Below, piece by piece: positions 1 to 9,477 of a DNA stretch of 64,000 nucleotides. Each line of letters opens with the position of its first letter. Within the stretch, counting starts at the first letter, position 1. The notes beneath the pieces were generated by a model. That model saw nothing but the letters and a program-made list of their open reading frames with translations. It had not been told where the DNA came from and ran no database searches. The translations under genes were made by a program, and so were the position numbers. The stretch comes from Geobacter sp. AOG2 (GTDB taxonomy: Bacteria > Desulfobacterota > Desulfuromonadia > Geobacterales > Pseudopelobacteraceae): NCBI RefSeq assembly GCF_019972295.1, contig NZ_BLJA01000001.1:280049-344048 (forward strand), in the 5' to 3' direction.

Positions 1-1266
1 ACCTCCCGCCTGACGGATTATCTCCACGATGCCCGCGACAAGGGTATCAACGAGATCAACATCATCAATAACGAAGGGGAGATCATCGACTCTTCCGACC
101 CTGAGAAAATCGGCAAAAAGCGCGAGGTAAAGAAGCTGGAAAAAGGAATCCGGGCGGTACAGCGGCCCATCGGAGGATCCCTGCTCTCCCAGAAGCCCTA
201 TGAGGTGGTGGTGCCGGTCATCGTCGGCGACGAACAGCTTGGCTACGTGCAGATCAACATGTTGCTGGACAAGATTCACGACATCCAACATGCCAACTTT
301 ATCCGCCGCCTGTTTGCCACCTGCATGGTTTTCGTCGTCGGTATCGCCCTGACTATCTTCCTGGCACGCCGTTACACGGATCCGATCCACCGGTTAGTCG
401 ATGTCTTCAAGCGGGTTTCGTCGGGCGACCTGTCGGTGACCATCCCCGCTGACAGCAAGGACGAGATCGGCGACCTTGCCACCGGCTTCAACAACATGGT
501 GGAGAAACTGCGCGAACGTGAAGCCTTGGAGAAGCGGCTCTATGAAGCCGAACATCTCTCCCGCGTGGGTCAACTGGCGTCGGGCATCGCCCATGAGATC
601 CGCAATCCGCTGAACTACATAAGTCTGGCCATCGACCACTTGAGGGCCGACATGCTCCCCATGTGCAGCGAGCGACGCGATGAGTTGGAAAACCTGGCCG
701 ACAAGATCAAGGAAGAGGTGCGTCGGGCCAACTATATGGTGCTCAATTTTATGAATTACGGCCGGCCCCTCAAGCTGCGGCGGGTATTGGTCCCCTACGA
801 GGATATCCTCGCAAAGACCTTGCCCTTTTTGAGCGAGCGGCTGTCGGAGCAACGCATCGTTCTGGAACAGCACCTCGCACCCGATCTGCCGCTTTTGTGG
901 GTCGATCAGGAACTGCTGCGCAACTGCATCATCAACTTTGTCACCAATGCCGCCCAGGCCATGAACGACGGCGGTGTCATCACGCTTGGGGCTACCGGGG
1001 ATATGGAGGCCGGCCTGGTGCGGTTGACCTTTACCGACCAGGGGAGGGGTATCAGCCAGGAGGATCTTGCCAAGATATTCCAGCCCTATTTCACCACCAA
1101 AGAAGTGGGCATAGGGCTCGGCCTGGCGATAACCGAGCGGATCATCAAGGAACATGGCGGCGAAATACTGGTGGAAAGCCGGATTGGTGAAGGGACGACA
1201 TTTACCGTGTCGCTGCCGCTTCAACCGGAGGAACCGGATTATTCCAGAGAACAGGGGACCGTATAG
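1..1266 (+). CDS. membrane sensor histidine kinase (5' partial)
   Basis: The reading frame is open from base 1, so the N-terminus lies outside the window. The visible order is a periplasmic-type sensor segment, one hydrophobic segment (about 300-365), a HAMP region (about 370-520), a HisKA domain with the phospho-acceptor His at 592-594 in the motif AHEIRNPL, and an HATPase domain with the N box NFVTNAAQAM and glycine-rich boxes near 1050-1130. The family autophosphorylates on this His and passes phosphate to a receiver. The next gene, an NtrC-type regulator, starts on the last base of the stop codon, so the two are a translationally coupled pair. The signal sensed cannot be read from the sequence. 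Confidence 0.93.
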   Translation, partial: TSRLTDYLHDARDKGINEINIINNEGEIIDSSDPEKIGKKREVKKLEKGIRAVQRPIGGSLLSQKPYEVVVPVIVGDEQLGYVQINMLLDKIHDIQHANFIRRLFATCMVFVVGIALTIFLARRYTDPIHRLVDVFKRVSSGDLSVTIPADSKDEIGDLATGFNNMVEKLREREALEKRLYEAEHLSRVGQLASGIAHEIRNPLNYISLAIDHLRADMLPMCSERRDELENLADKIKEEVRRANYMVLNFMNYGRPLKLRRVLVPYEDILAKTLPFLSERLSEQRIVLEQHLAPDLPLLWVDQELLRNCIINFVTNAAQAMNDGGVITLGATGDMEAGLVRLTFTDQGRGISQEDLAKIFQPYFTTKEVGIGLGLAITERIIKEHGGEILVESRIGEGTTFTVSLPLQPEEPDYSREQGTV

Positions 1267-2660
1267 TGGCTGCCTCGCAAGGGAGTATACTGATTGTCGA
1301 TGATGAAAAAGGACAGCGGGAGATCCTTACCGTTATCCTGAAGAAGGAAGGCTATGACGTCGCCGATGTGCCTGGGGTGCGCGAGGCTTTGGAACAGCTG
1401 GGGCAGCGGGAATTCGACCTGATCATGACCGATCTGAAGATGCAGGGGCAGAGCGGCCTTGACCTGTTGGAGGCGGTTCAGGCCGCAGACCCGCAGCAAT
1501 GTGTCATTATCATGACCGCCCACGGCACGGTGGATTCAGCGGTCGAGGCCATGAAGAAGGGGGCCTTCGATTACCTGGAAAAACCGCTGGAGCGGGATAA
1601 TTTGATTCTTACCTTGCGCCGGGCCTTCGAGCGTATCGGGCTGGTTCGGGAAAACCGGGTACTCTTGAAGCGGGTCGAGCAGATTCAGACCATCCCCAAT
1701 ATTCTGGGCGAGCATCCCAAGATGCGGGAGGTGTTCCGCATTGTGAGCAAGATCGCCGCGACCAATTCCACGGTGCTGATCGTTGGTGAATCAGGCACCG
1801 GCAAGGAGTTGGTGGCCCGCGCCATCCATGACGGCAGTCAGCGCCGCGACAAGCCGTTTATGGCCATCAACTGCGCGGCCATCCCCGACTCTCTGATGGA
1901 AAGCGAGCTTTTCGGCCATGAAAAAGGGAGTTTTACCGGCGCCAATGCTCGCGAGATAGGTATCTTCGAGGCCGCCAACGGCGGTACCGTATTCCTCGAC
2001 GAGATCGGGGAGATGAATGTGGCCATGCAGGCCAAATTGCTGCGGGCCATTCAGGAAAAGGAGATCCGCCGGGTGGGGGGCAAGGTGAATATCCCGCTGG
2101 ATGTGCGCATCCTCTCCGCCACCAACAAGGAACTGGAACAGGAGATCAAGCGGGGCAACTTTCGCGAAGACCTGTTCTACCGCCTCAATGTGATCCGCAT
2201 CAATCTGCCTCCCTTGCGCGAGCGAGGCAGCGATGTCAAAAATCTGGCAGAATTTTTTGTCAAGAAATACAGCCAAGCCTCCGGCATAGCCGTGGAGGGT
2301 ATCTCCCGAGCGGCATTAAAATTGCTCATGAATTATGCCTGGCCCGGTAACGTGCGGCAGTTGGAGTCGGTCATCGAACGTTCCGTGTTGATGGCGGAGA
2401 GCAATTACATCGAGCCGGAAGACCTCGCGGCCGAGGTGACCATCACTTCGGCCCTGTCCGGCGGTATCCCCTTTGAACTGCCGCCGGAGGGGATCGCCTT
2501 CGAGGAATTGGAGAAAGGGATCATCATCAAGGCCATGGAGCGTGCCGATTGGGTAATCGGCAAAGCCGCGCCGCTTTTGGGGATGAGCTACAAGACCCTG
2601 CAGTATCGCCTGGACAAATTCGGAATTGAGCGGCCCGAGAAAAGGCTTAAGTCAACCTGA
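1266..2660 (+). CDS. sigma-54-dependent two-component response regulator (NtrC family)
   Basis: 464 aa from a GTG start that shares one base with the kinase stop. Order: receiver domain (residues 1-120, phospho-acceptor Asp56 in MTDLKM), AAA+ domain with Walker A GESGTGKE (174-181), the sigma-54 contact loop GSFTGA (221-226) and Walker B FLDEIGEM, then a Fis-type helix-turn-helix at the C-terminus (KAAPLLGMSYKTLQYRLDKF). All residues needed for activating RNA polymerase-sigma-54 appear present. It is the partner of the preceding kinase. The position ahead of a surface-sugar and flagellar locus makes control of that locus possible, but this is only inference. Confidence 0.95.
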   Translation: MAASQGSILIVDDEKGQREILTVILKKEGYDVADVPGVREALEQLGQREFDLIMTDLKMQGQSGLDLLEAVQAADPQQCVIIMTAHGTVDSAVEAMKKGAFDYLEKPLERDNLILTLRRAFERIGLVRENRVLLKRVEQIQTIPNILGEHPKMREVFRIVSKIAATNSTVLIVGESGTGKELVARAIHDGSQRRDKPFMAINCAAIPDSLMESELFGHEKGSFTGANAREIGIFEAANGGTVFLDEIGEMNVAMQAKLLRAIQEKEIRRVGGKVNIPLDVRILSATNKELEQEIKRGNFREDLFYRLNVIRINLPPLRERGSDVKNLAEFFVKKYSQASGIAVEGISRAALKLLMNYAWPGNVRQLESVIERSVLMAESNYIEPEDLAAEVTITSALSGGIPFELPPEGIAFEELEKGIIIKAMERADWVIGKAAPLLGMSYKTLQYRLDKFGIERPEKRLKST

Positions 2661-2732
2661 CATCAGGCCGATAGGTATTCTTGGGAGTCAATTTTTTGAA
2701 AAACCGAAAGACTTAGAAGGAGACAAGTGCCA

Positions 2733-3674
2733 ATGAAAGTTCTTATTGTGGGTGGGGCGGGCTACATCGGCGGTGCCATAACGGACCAGCTCATGGACAG
2801 CGGGTACGACATTAAGGTCTACGATACCCTGCTGTATGAAGAGAGCTACCGCAAGCCGGTCCCCTTTGTGTATGGCGACCTGCGCAGCAGGGAAGCGCTC
2901 CTGCCGTTGTTGGAATGGGCCGATACGGTGGTCTGGCTGGCGGCGCTGGTGGGTGACGGGGCCTGCGCCCTGAACCCCGATGTGGCTGAAGAGATCAATT
3001 ACCACTCCGTTAAATGGATGGCCGACCACTTTGACGGTCGTATCATCTTCATGTCCACCTGTTCGGTGTATGGAGCCCAGGACAAGGAGTTGGACGAAAG
3101 CTCTTCAACCAATCCGCTCTCGGTATATGCCTCCACAAAACTGGCTGCGGAAAAAGTCCTTGAGGGTAAGAACGCCATCATCTTCCGCCTTGGCACGATC
3201 TACGGAGTCGGCGATATCTTCTCCCGCATCAGGCTTGACCTTGTGGTGAACATCCTGGTGGTCAAGGCTCATTCTACCGGCGTCATCCGAGTCTTCGGCG
3301 GTGATCAGTTCCGTCCCCTGCTGCATGTCAAGGACGCCGCCCGGGCGGTGGTGGACAATATTGCCACCTCCCACACCGGGATCTACAACCTGCACCGTCA
3401 GAATGTGCGCATCATCGATCTGGCGTACCAGGTGCGCAACCATTTCCCGGACCTCGTCATCGAGCAGACCGAGATGAGCTTCCAGGATGCCCGCAACTAT
3501 CGCGTCAAGAGCGACAAGGCCATTGCCACCTTCGGCTTCAAACCCCATTATTCCATCGACGACGGCATCGAGGAGGTCAAGGAGCTGGTTGTGCACAACC
3601 GCATCAAGGATGTCAACAACCCGCGCTTCACCAACCAGATGTTCCTCGAGACATACAAAACGCATCTGCTGTAA
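2733..3674 (+). CDS. NAD(P)-dependent sugar epimerase/dehydratase (extended SDR)
   Basis: 313 aa. An N-terminal Rossmann fold with GGAGYIGG (about residues 7-14) and the catalytic pair in YASTK (with the upstream STCSVYG serine motif) identify an extended short-chain dehydrogenase acting on a nucleotide sugar. The ATG at 2733 is chosen because it gives the usual MKVLIVGGAG start; a GTG at 2727 is closer to the AAGGAG at 2717-2722 and cannot be excluded. It is the first of four nucleotide-sugar genes with short gaps (3708, 4163, 5101). The exact sugar is unknown: 4-epimerase, 4,6-dehydratase and related activities share these motifs. Confidence 0.9.
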   Translation: MKVLIVGGAGYIGGAITDQLMDSGYDIKVYDTLLYEESYRKPVPFVYGDLRSREALLPLLEWADTVVWLAALVGDGACALNPDVAEEINYHSVKWMADHFDGRIIFMSTCSVYGAQDKELDESSSTNPLSVYASTKLAAEKVLEGKNAIIFRLGTIYGVGDIFSRIRLDLVVNILVVKAHSTGVIRVFGGDQFRPLLHVKDAARAVVDNIATSHTGIYNLHRQNVRIIDLAYQVRNHFPDLVIEQTEMSFQDARNYRVKSDKAIATFGFKPHYSIDDGIEEVKELVVHNRIKDVNNPRFTNQMFLETYKTHLL

Positions 3675-3707
3675 TTTTACGGTTCACCGATAAAAGGAGC
3701 GGTTCAT

Positions 3708-4148
3708 ATGGATTCTGTAAGGCTTTTGGACGGGGGACTGGCGGTGGATGACCGCGGGTCGGTCTCCTTTGTGAATGGCTTTGGCTTCGAAGGGGTAAAG
3801 CGCTTTTACGCGGTCGCCAACCACCGGCAGGGATTCATCCGCGCCTGGCATGGCCACCGTCGGGAGGCAAAATACGTCTACGTCAGCCAGGGAAGCGCGC
3901 TCGTCTGCGCGGTGAAGGTGGATGACTGGGAGAACCCCTCGCCCGGCCTTCCCATAGAACGCTTTGTCCTCAGCGCGGCCAAGCCGTCCGTGCTGTTCAT
4001 TCCGGCAGGCTATGCCAATGGTTTCATGTCGCTCAGCGCCGATGCCCAGTTGCTGTTCTTCTCCACCTCCACGGTCGAGGAAAGCCGGGGGGACGACATC
4101 CGTTTCGACGCCCGCTTCTGGGACCCGTGGCAGATCATCGAACGATAG
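3708..4148 (+). CDS. RmlC-like cupin, dTDP-4-dehydrorhamnose 3,5-epimerase family
   Basis: 146 aa, close to the length of a single RmlC-like cupin domain and shorter than classic RmlC (about 180). The pattern of an Arg-Trp-His segment (IRAWHGHRREAKYVYV), a turn with GSALVCAVKVDDW and FIPAGYANGFMSL matches the sugar 3,5-epimerase / ketoisomerase cupins. Its SD is AAAGGAG before the ATG. It lies between two SDR genes, which fits epimerisation of a 4-keto nucleotide sugar. In CapF-type enzymes a comparable cupin is fused to an SDR reductase; here the two are separate neighbouring genes. Substrate is not predicted. Confidence 0.85.
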   Translation: MDSVRLLDGGLAVDDRGSVSFVNGFGFEGVKRFYAVANHRQGFIRAWHGHRREAKYVYVSQGSALVCAVKVDDWENPSPGLPIERFVLSAAKPSVLFIPAGYANGFMSLSADAQLLFFSTSTVEESRGDDIRFDARFWDPWQIIER

Positions 4149-4162
4149 GAAGGCACTTAATC

Positions 4163-5083
4163 ATGAAACAGGTTCTCATCCTTGGCGCTTCCGGCATGCT
4201 CGGCGGCATGATTACCGATATTCTCTCCCGAGACCCCGATCTCCAGGTTACCGCAACGGTACGCAACGACCAGCTCGCGCAAACCTGCGCCGGGCTGATC
4301 CCCTCGTGCACATGGCTGCGTTTCGACGCCGAAACCGACGATATCCGGCCCCTGCTTGCCGGCAACTCGTTCGACGCCGTTATCAACGCCATCGGCATCA
4401 TCAAGCCCTACATCAAGGACGACAACCCGGCCCAGACCGAGCGGGCCGTCAGGATCAACGCCCTGTTCCCCCACATCCTGGCCCGGGCCGCCGCCGACCA
4501 TGGCGTCCGCGTGCTCCAGATCGCCACGGACTGCGTCTATTCGGGGCGCGACGGCAACTATGGCGAGGCGGCCCCCCACGATGCCCTGGATGTGTACGGC
4601 AAGAGCAAGAGCCTTGGAGAGGTGGCGGCCGGCAATGTGGCCCATATCCGCTGTTCCATCATCGGCCCCGAGCCCAAGGCCCATGTTTCCTTGCTGGATT
4701 GGTTCCTGGGACAGGCGCAGGGGGCCAGTGTCAACGGCTTTACCAACCATCTCTGGAACGGCGTTACGACCCTGCACTATGGCAAGGCCTGTGCCGGCAT
4801 CATCAAGGCCGGGCTGGATCTGCCGCAAAAGCTCCACCTCGTGCCCACGGCGACCATCACCAAGGCCGATATGCTGGGATGCTTTGCAAAGGCGTACGGC
4901 CGCACCGACATCACCGTCAACCACGTGGAAGCCGGCACCGTCATCGACCGGACCCTCCAGACCGCCAACCCCGAGTTGAACCGGCAGGTCTGGCAGGCGG
5001 CCGGTTATGATACGCCGCCCACGGTCCCCGAAATGATCGCCGAGATGGGACGTTTCGACTTCCGCCTTGCCAAACTCGACTAA
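4163..5083 (+). CDS. SDR sugar reductase (RmlD / dTDP-4-dehydrorhamnose reductase family)
   Basis: 306 aa. The N-terminal nucleotide-binding motif LGASGMLGG and the catalytic segment VYGKSKSLGE place it in the RmlD-like extended SDRs, which reduce a 4-keto nucleotide sugar. The ATG at 4163 is used because AGGAAGG lies just upstream; an in-frame ATG at 4127 falls inside the preceding gene. The start is 14 bases after the upstream stop, so the genes are co-transcribed. Together with the cupin at 3708 and the 2-epimerase at 5101 it suggests a route to a deoxy amino sugar, possibly FucNAc-like (inference). Confidence 0.88.
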   Translation: MKQVLILGASGMLGGMITDILSRDPDLQVTATVRNDQLAQTCAGLIPSCTWLRFDAETDDIRPLLAGNSFDAVINAIGIIKPYIKDDNPAQTERAVRINALFPHILARAAADHGVRVLQIATDCVYSGRDGNYGEAAPHDALDVYGKSKSLGEVAAGNVAHIRCSIIGPEPKAHVSLLDWFLGQAQGASVNGFTNHLWNGVTTLHYGKACAGIIKAGLDLPQKLHLVPTATITKADMLGCFAKAYGRTDITVNHVEAGTVIDRTLQTANPELNRQVWQAAGYDTPPTVPEMIAEMGRFDFRLAKLD

Positions 5084-5100
5084 CTCACCGTGAGGGCTGC

Positions 5101-6183
5101 ATGAAAATCCTGACCATCCTGGGCACCCGGCCCGAGATCATCCGCCTGAGCCGCATCGTGGCCAAGCTCGACCAGCTCTGCGACCATGTGGTCGTCCATA
5201 CCGGCCAGAACTACGACGTCAACCTGAACGATATCTTCTTCCAGCAGTTGGGGGTGCGCGCACCCGACCACTATCTGGGCGCCAAGGGAAGCTTCGGCGA
5301 ACAGTTGGGGACGATCGTCGCCGGCATGGAGCGCGTCTTCGACCGGGAAAAGCCGGACCGGTTCCTGGTGCTGGGGGATACCAACAGCAGCCTGGGGGCT
5401 ATCGCCGCCAAGCGCATGGGGATACCGGTCTACCACATGGAGGCGGGCAACCGCTGCTACGATGACCGAGTGCCGGAAGAGGTCAACCGCCGCATCATCG
5501 ACCATTCCAGCGACATCCTGTTGCCCTACACCGAGCGCAGCCGCCAGAACCTGTTGCGGGAGGGGATTCCCGGCGAGCGCATCTATGTCACCGGCAACCC
5601 GATCAACGAGGTCATCAACCACTATCAGCCCCAGATAGCCCAATCCCGCATACTGGAAGATCTGGGCGTGGAAGCGGGCAAATACTTCCTTGTCACCATG
5701 CACCGGGCCGAGAATGTGGATATCAGGGAACGCATCGAAAGCCTGACAACGGCCTTTGCCCGGTTGCAGAAGGAATACGGGCTGCCCTTTATCATCAGCA
5801 CCCACCCCCGGACCAAGGCGCGCATGGAGCAGTTCGGCATGGATACCGCCAACCCCCTGCTCCGCTTCATGCCCCCCTTTGGTTTCTTCGAGTTCATCAC
5901 ACTGGAGAAAAACGCCTTCTGCGTCTTGAGCGACAGCGGCACGGTCCAGGAGGAATGCGCCATCTTCGGCGTACCCAACGTGACCATTCGCGATGTCACC
6001 GAGCGCCCCGAAACCCTGGAGTGCGGCAGCAATATGCTGAGCGGGGCGGGGGTGGAATCGGTGATGACCTGCGTCAAGACCGTGCTTTCCGGCGCGTGCG
6101 GCTGGGAGGCCCCGAAGGAGTATCTTGCCGGGCAGGTGAGTGAAGTGGTGACGAAAATACTGCTTAGTTACCGTAAGAACTAG
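5101..6183 (+). CDS. UDP-N-acetylglucosamine 2-epimerase family (WecB/CapG-like)
   Basis: 360 aa, the normal family length. It begins with the typical ILTILGTRPEIIRLSR and continues with HTGQNYD, LVLGDTNSS, YHMEAGNRC and, near the C-terminus, VLSDSGTVQEE, all conserved in non-hydrolysing UDP-GlcNAc 2-epimerases. The family interconverts UDP-GlcNAc and UDP-ManNAc; relatives in FucNAc pathways (CapG/WbjD/FnlC) do the equivalent on a deoxy sugar. The latter is favoured by the adjoining SDR, cupin and SDR genes, though specificity cannot be settled by eye. It starts 17 bases after the upstream stop. Confidence 0.93.
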   Translation: MKILTILGTRPEIIRLSRIVAKLDQLCDHVVVHTGQNYDVNLNDIFFQQLGVRAPDHYLGAKGSFGEQLGTIVAGMERVFDREKPDRFLVLGDTNSSLGAIAAKRMGIPVYHMEAGNRCYDDRVPEEVNRRIIDHSSDILLPYTERSRQNLLREGIPGERIYVTGNPINEVINHYQPQIAQSRILEDLGVEAGKYFLVTMHRAENVDIRERIESLTTAFARLQKEYGLPFIISTHPRTKARMEQFGMDTANPLLRFMPPFGFFEFITLEKNAFCVLSDSGTVQEECAIFGVPNVTIRDVTERPETLECGSNMLSGAGVESVMTCVKTVLSGACGWEAPKEYLAGQVSEVVTKILLSYRKN

Positions 6184-6273
6184 GGGAAACGCTGAAATTG
6201 CCGGACAAAAAAGCCAATGTAAAAATAGGCAAATTTGTCGTGCCACGGCGGTCTGTTACTTGAAAGGGCACCT

Positions 6274-7566
6274 ATGACAACAAATTTAGATATAATACCT
6301 TTGATCAAGCAGTTTATTAGCCCGGAAGTAGCTACCGTGTTAGATGTAGGCTGCGGATTTTTGGATTCTCATTATGATCTTTATGAACATGATCTCCTCT
6401 GGACGTGTTTTGCTGGAAAGGACATTGTCGGAATAGATGCCTTTGGGCCTAATATTCAGAAAAGAGAGCAATTTGGTCCAAAGGGTGTTTATCTGGAGAT
6501 GATGGCTGAAGATATCGACGTGTTGGCTCCAAGGGATTTGGTAATTTGCCATCATGTGTTGGAGCATTTATCAAAAGATTCTTTCGACAAGGTGATGAAA
6601 TCTATTTTGAGCTTGGCGAAAAAACAGATAATTATTGGGGGGCCTATTGGCTATGTTGATAATTCGTATCACGTTGAATTCACGGGAAATCAGTATGAAA
6701 AACATGAAATAGGTCTCGATCCGGAATATTTTAAAAAGCTTGGATTTAAAGTTTATTATCTTCCGCCCGTTTTTATCGCTTTTATGGATGTCGCTGGAGC
6801 GGTTTCTTCCGCTAAATGTGATCTCATGGACTCTGAATTCCCAAAAGTTCAGAGCAATTTACCTGCGTTGATTGATGCAGGTAACACATCTGATAATGGC
6901 AGCACGGAAGGATACACGGTAGTCTACGATAAAGACCGTATGCTGGAATCCATATGGGTCGCGCATTATCTGATTTATCAAAAATTTATTCAACTGGCTG
7001 ATAAATCAATAACAATAGATATATGCTCAGGGACTGGGGCTGGCACCAAACTGATTTCGGAATATACAGAAAAACCAACTATTGGAGTTGATTATTCTGC
7101 AGATGCGATACAATTGGCTACTGCCAATAATTCATCAGTCAATACAGACTATTATAGGCTTGACCTGAATGAGTATCAGGATATCTGCAAGCTTAAAGAC
7201 GTAATTCGCAACGGAAAGGTCAAACAGGCTTTTTTCATAGAAGGGATAGAACACCTTAAATTTCCATATGAAATAGTATTATCTCTTCTTGAAGCAGGTG
7301 TGGAAAAAGTATTTATATCAACTCCAATCGTCCACGACAACGAGGTCAATGACGAACATTTTCATATCACTCCATTTACAGACTCATATAGTTCAAATTT
7401 TTTCGACAGATTTAAGGCCGATATAGTTTCCTACTGTAAATACATAAGTTTGGATACTATTAAAAAAGAGCTTGATCATGGATATACCTTAGATTTTTTT
7501 ATGGGGAACTACTTCACGGATATCAAGCCCAAATGCGGCAATTATTTGATAAAAATAACGCAATAA
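6274..7566 (+). CDS. protein with two tandem SAM-dependent methyltransferase domains
   Basis: 430 aa from the ATG at 6274 (GAAAGGG upstream). The N-terminal half has a class I methyltransferase motif I (TVLDVGCGF) and CHHVLEHL; the C-terminal half has a second motif I (TIDICSGTGAGTK) and VDYSADAIQLA. The gene is clearly more AT-rich, with different codon use from both flanks, which suggests separate acquisition. Lying among sugar and glycosyltransferase genes it probably methylates a glycan or its precursor. The first domain resembles the EHL-type methyltransferases common in glycan clusters. Acceptors are unknown. Confidence 0.8.
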   Translation: MTTNLDIIPLIKQFISPEVATVLDVGCGFLDSHYDLYEHDLLWTCFAGKDIVGIDAFGPNIQKREQFGPKGVYLEMMAEDIDVLAPRDLVICHHVLEHLSKDSFDKVMKSILSLAKKQIIIGGPIGYVDNSYHVEFTGNQYEKHEIGLDPEYFKKLGFKVYYLPPVFIAFMDVAGAVSSAKCDLMDSEFPKVQSNLPALIDAGNTSDNGSTEGYTVVYDKDRMLESIWVAHYLIYQKFIQLADKSITIDICSGTGAGTKLISEYTEKPTIGVDYSADAIQLATANNSSVNTDYYRLDLNEYQDICKLKDVIRNGKVKQAFFIEGIEHLKFPYEIVLSLLEAGVEKVFISTPIVHDNEVNDEHFHITPFTDSYSSNFFDRFKADIVSYCKYISLDTIKKELDHGYTLDFFMGNYFTDIKPKCGNYLIKITQ

Positions 7567-7584
7567 AATAACTGTGGAGACATT

Positions 7585-8421
7585 ATGATTTATCTTAACG
7601 CAGAGGTCGTCAGCGGGTTGGGCGAGGATACCTTCTGGACTTGGTTCAAAAGAGAATTTCCCAGCAGTTTGTTCGAGAACCCGGAGAGATTTCAGAACAA
7701 TGACGTGGTTATGCGTTATTCCACGTTAGGCTTTTTGAACAAGGTACCGGTCAAAAGCGTTGCGCTCCTTTGGGAATTGCTCCCTGAAATGAAGATCGTG
7801 TTCAATTCAAACGAATGGGACGGAAAGCTCAATCAAATATACCACTGCGCGAAATACTGCACGTACCGGGTGGTTGCCTCACCGCTGGCCAAGCCGTATT
7901 ACAGCCAGTTCGGCACGGTTGACATCATCCCTATCGGGGTAAACACCGACCTGTTCAGGCCCATGAACGCCAAGAACGAACTGCGCGACAAGTATGGCAT
8001 TCCACGCAACGCGAAGGTCGGCTTCTGGGGCGGGACAACCCACCCCATGAAGGGATTTGGACGCCTCCGGGAATGGGCAAGCGAGCATCCGGATATCCAC
8101 TGGGTCATTGTGTGGAAACACGAACAGGAAGCCTCTAATATGCCGGGTGCGAGCAACTTTACGCTCGTCGGCCAGGATATGCTGGCGGAGCTTATGAACT
8201 GCGCCGACTTCATGCTCTGCTGCGGGATGCTCAAGCCGTTCTATATGGTCGAATGGGAAGCCATGGCGTGTAATCTCCCCGTAATCATTCTGGACGGCAC
8301 CCAGAAGGATTTCTCCCCTTCGCAGAACCCCCGCGACGATATCTTCCGCCTGGGATGGGACCGCTCGTCGGTCAAAAAAACATGGGCTTCATACTTGGAG
8401 CAAAGGGGTATTACATGGTGA
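7585..8421 (+). CDS. glycosyltransferase, GT4-like
   Basis: 278 aa, shorter than a full GT-B enzyme. The central part has the hinge-like VDIIPIGVNTDLFRP, then FWGGTTHPMKGFGRL and a C-terminal donor-site-like segment (VEWEAMACNLPVII), as in family 4 glycosyltransferases. The N-terminal acceptor domain seems reduced. The ATG follows CTGTGGAGAC. The downstream glycosyltransferase gene overlaps its end by 7 bases, showing tight coupling. It should transfer a sugar in the surface or flagellar glycan made here; donor and acceptor are unknown. Confidence 0.78.
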   Translation: MIYLNAEVVSGLGEDTFWTWFKREFPSSLFENPERFQNNDVVMRYSTLGFLNKVPVKSVALLWELLPEMKIVFNSNEWDGKLNQIYHCAKYCTYRVVASPLAKPYYSQFGTVDIIPIGVNTDLFRPMNAKNELRDKYGIPRNAKVGFWGGTTHPMKGFGRLREWASEHPDIHWVIVWKHEQEASNMPGASNFTLVGQDMLAELMNCADFMLCCGMLKPFYMVEWEAMACNLPVIILDGTQKDFSPSQNPRDDIFRLGWDRSSVKKTWASYLEQRGITW

Positions 8422-9377
8422 GAATATCGATTGCTGCCCTGATCTATAAATCAACCCGTTTTGCAGAGTGGCTCTATGATTCCATCCAGGAATTCACCCC
8501 GCAACTCCAGACCGGCGAGGCCGAGTTTTTCTTTGTCGCAAACGACCCCACGGACAAGCTGGTTACCTTCCTTCAGCAAAAAGGGTACCCCCATTACGTA
8601 AACTATAATCCGCCCAAAACGGAAGAGGAGCTGTTCCGGCTCGGCTACGGGGCTCCTGAATATATTCACCGGGTGTACCGGGGGTGGAACCAGGCCGTTC
8701 TCCATGCCAAGGGCGAACTCGTCGTCCTTCTGAACAGCGATAATTACGTGTCTCCCGATTGGCTCGAAAACCTGCTGAAATACATGGGGCGCGATAAAGT
8801 CGTCTGTTCGCAGTTGGTGGAGCGCAAGCACCCGAAATACGATGTTTTCCCCGGAGCCTATCACGCCGAATTCGGCTCTCATCCCGACAATTTCGACAAG
8901 CCGGGGTTTCTGAATTTCGTGCTCCGGCATAAAATTACCGGCCTCAGGCAGGCCGGTGCCTATATGCCCTGCATGTTTTTCAAGGATCAGGCGTTGCAGG
9001 TCGGGCTTTACCCGGAAGGGAACCTGGCCGGCAGTTCTTTCAATGATGTAACCGGTTATGGGGATGACGTGTTCTTCAAGAGGCTTGCACAGATCGGCGT
9101 GCAACACGTGACCGCCCTTGATTCCATTGTGTACCACTTAAAAGAAGGCGAAATGGATTACGATGTTCCAGATGGCCAGCCCAACCAACAGAGTAATGAA
9201 CTGTTTTCATCCGGCCTGGACCACTTGGCAAAAGCCGTAGCGTGCTTTTACGAGGCCATAAACCTTGATCCGGGGATAGCGGCGAAGAGTTCGGAAGCCC
9301 TCAAAATAGTGGATGTTATAAAAAGGTATGACGCACTCCAGAAAATAAAATCCGATACCTACTCCGGCGGGCGTTAA
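8415..9377 (+). CDS. glycosyltransferase family 2-like protein
   Basis: 320 aa from the ATG at 8415, which overlaps the previous gene by 7 bases and follows AAAGGGG. The GT-A signature is visible as GELVVLLNSDNYVSPDWLENL, with the acidic DxN-type metal site. The domain is N-terminal to central, and the last 60 residues are helical and TPR-like (LDHLAKAVACFYEAINLDPG). It probably adds a sugar to the same glycan as its neighbours. The acceptor is unknown. Confidence 0.8.
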   Translation: MVRISIAALIYKSTRFAEWLYDSIQEFTPQLQTGEAEFFFVANDPTDKLVTFLQQKGYPHYVNYNPPKTEEELFRLGYGAPEYIHRVYRGWNQAVLHAKGELVVLLNSDNYVSPDWLENLLKYMGRDKVVCSQLVERKHPKYDVFPGAYHAEFGSHPDNFDKPGFLNFVLRHKITGLRQAGAYMPCMFFKDQALQVGLYPEGNLAGSSFNDVTGYGDDVFFKRLAQIGVQHVTALDSIVYHLKEGEMDYDVPDGQPNQQSNELFSSGLDHLAKAVACFYEAINLDPGIAAKSSEALKIVDVIKRYDALQKIKSDTYSGGR

Positions 9378-9477
9378 AAGTAATTCGTAGTTCATCATGG
9401 TATAGCCACCAATCGGGTTGGATTGTTTCAAGACGAGAGTATAACCAGAAGTTTCGTCAAAACAGGCAGTTGACAGA

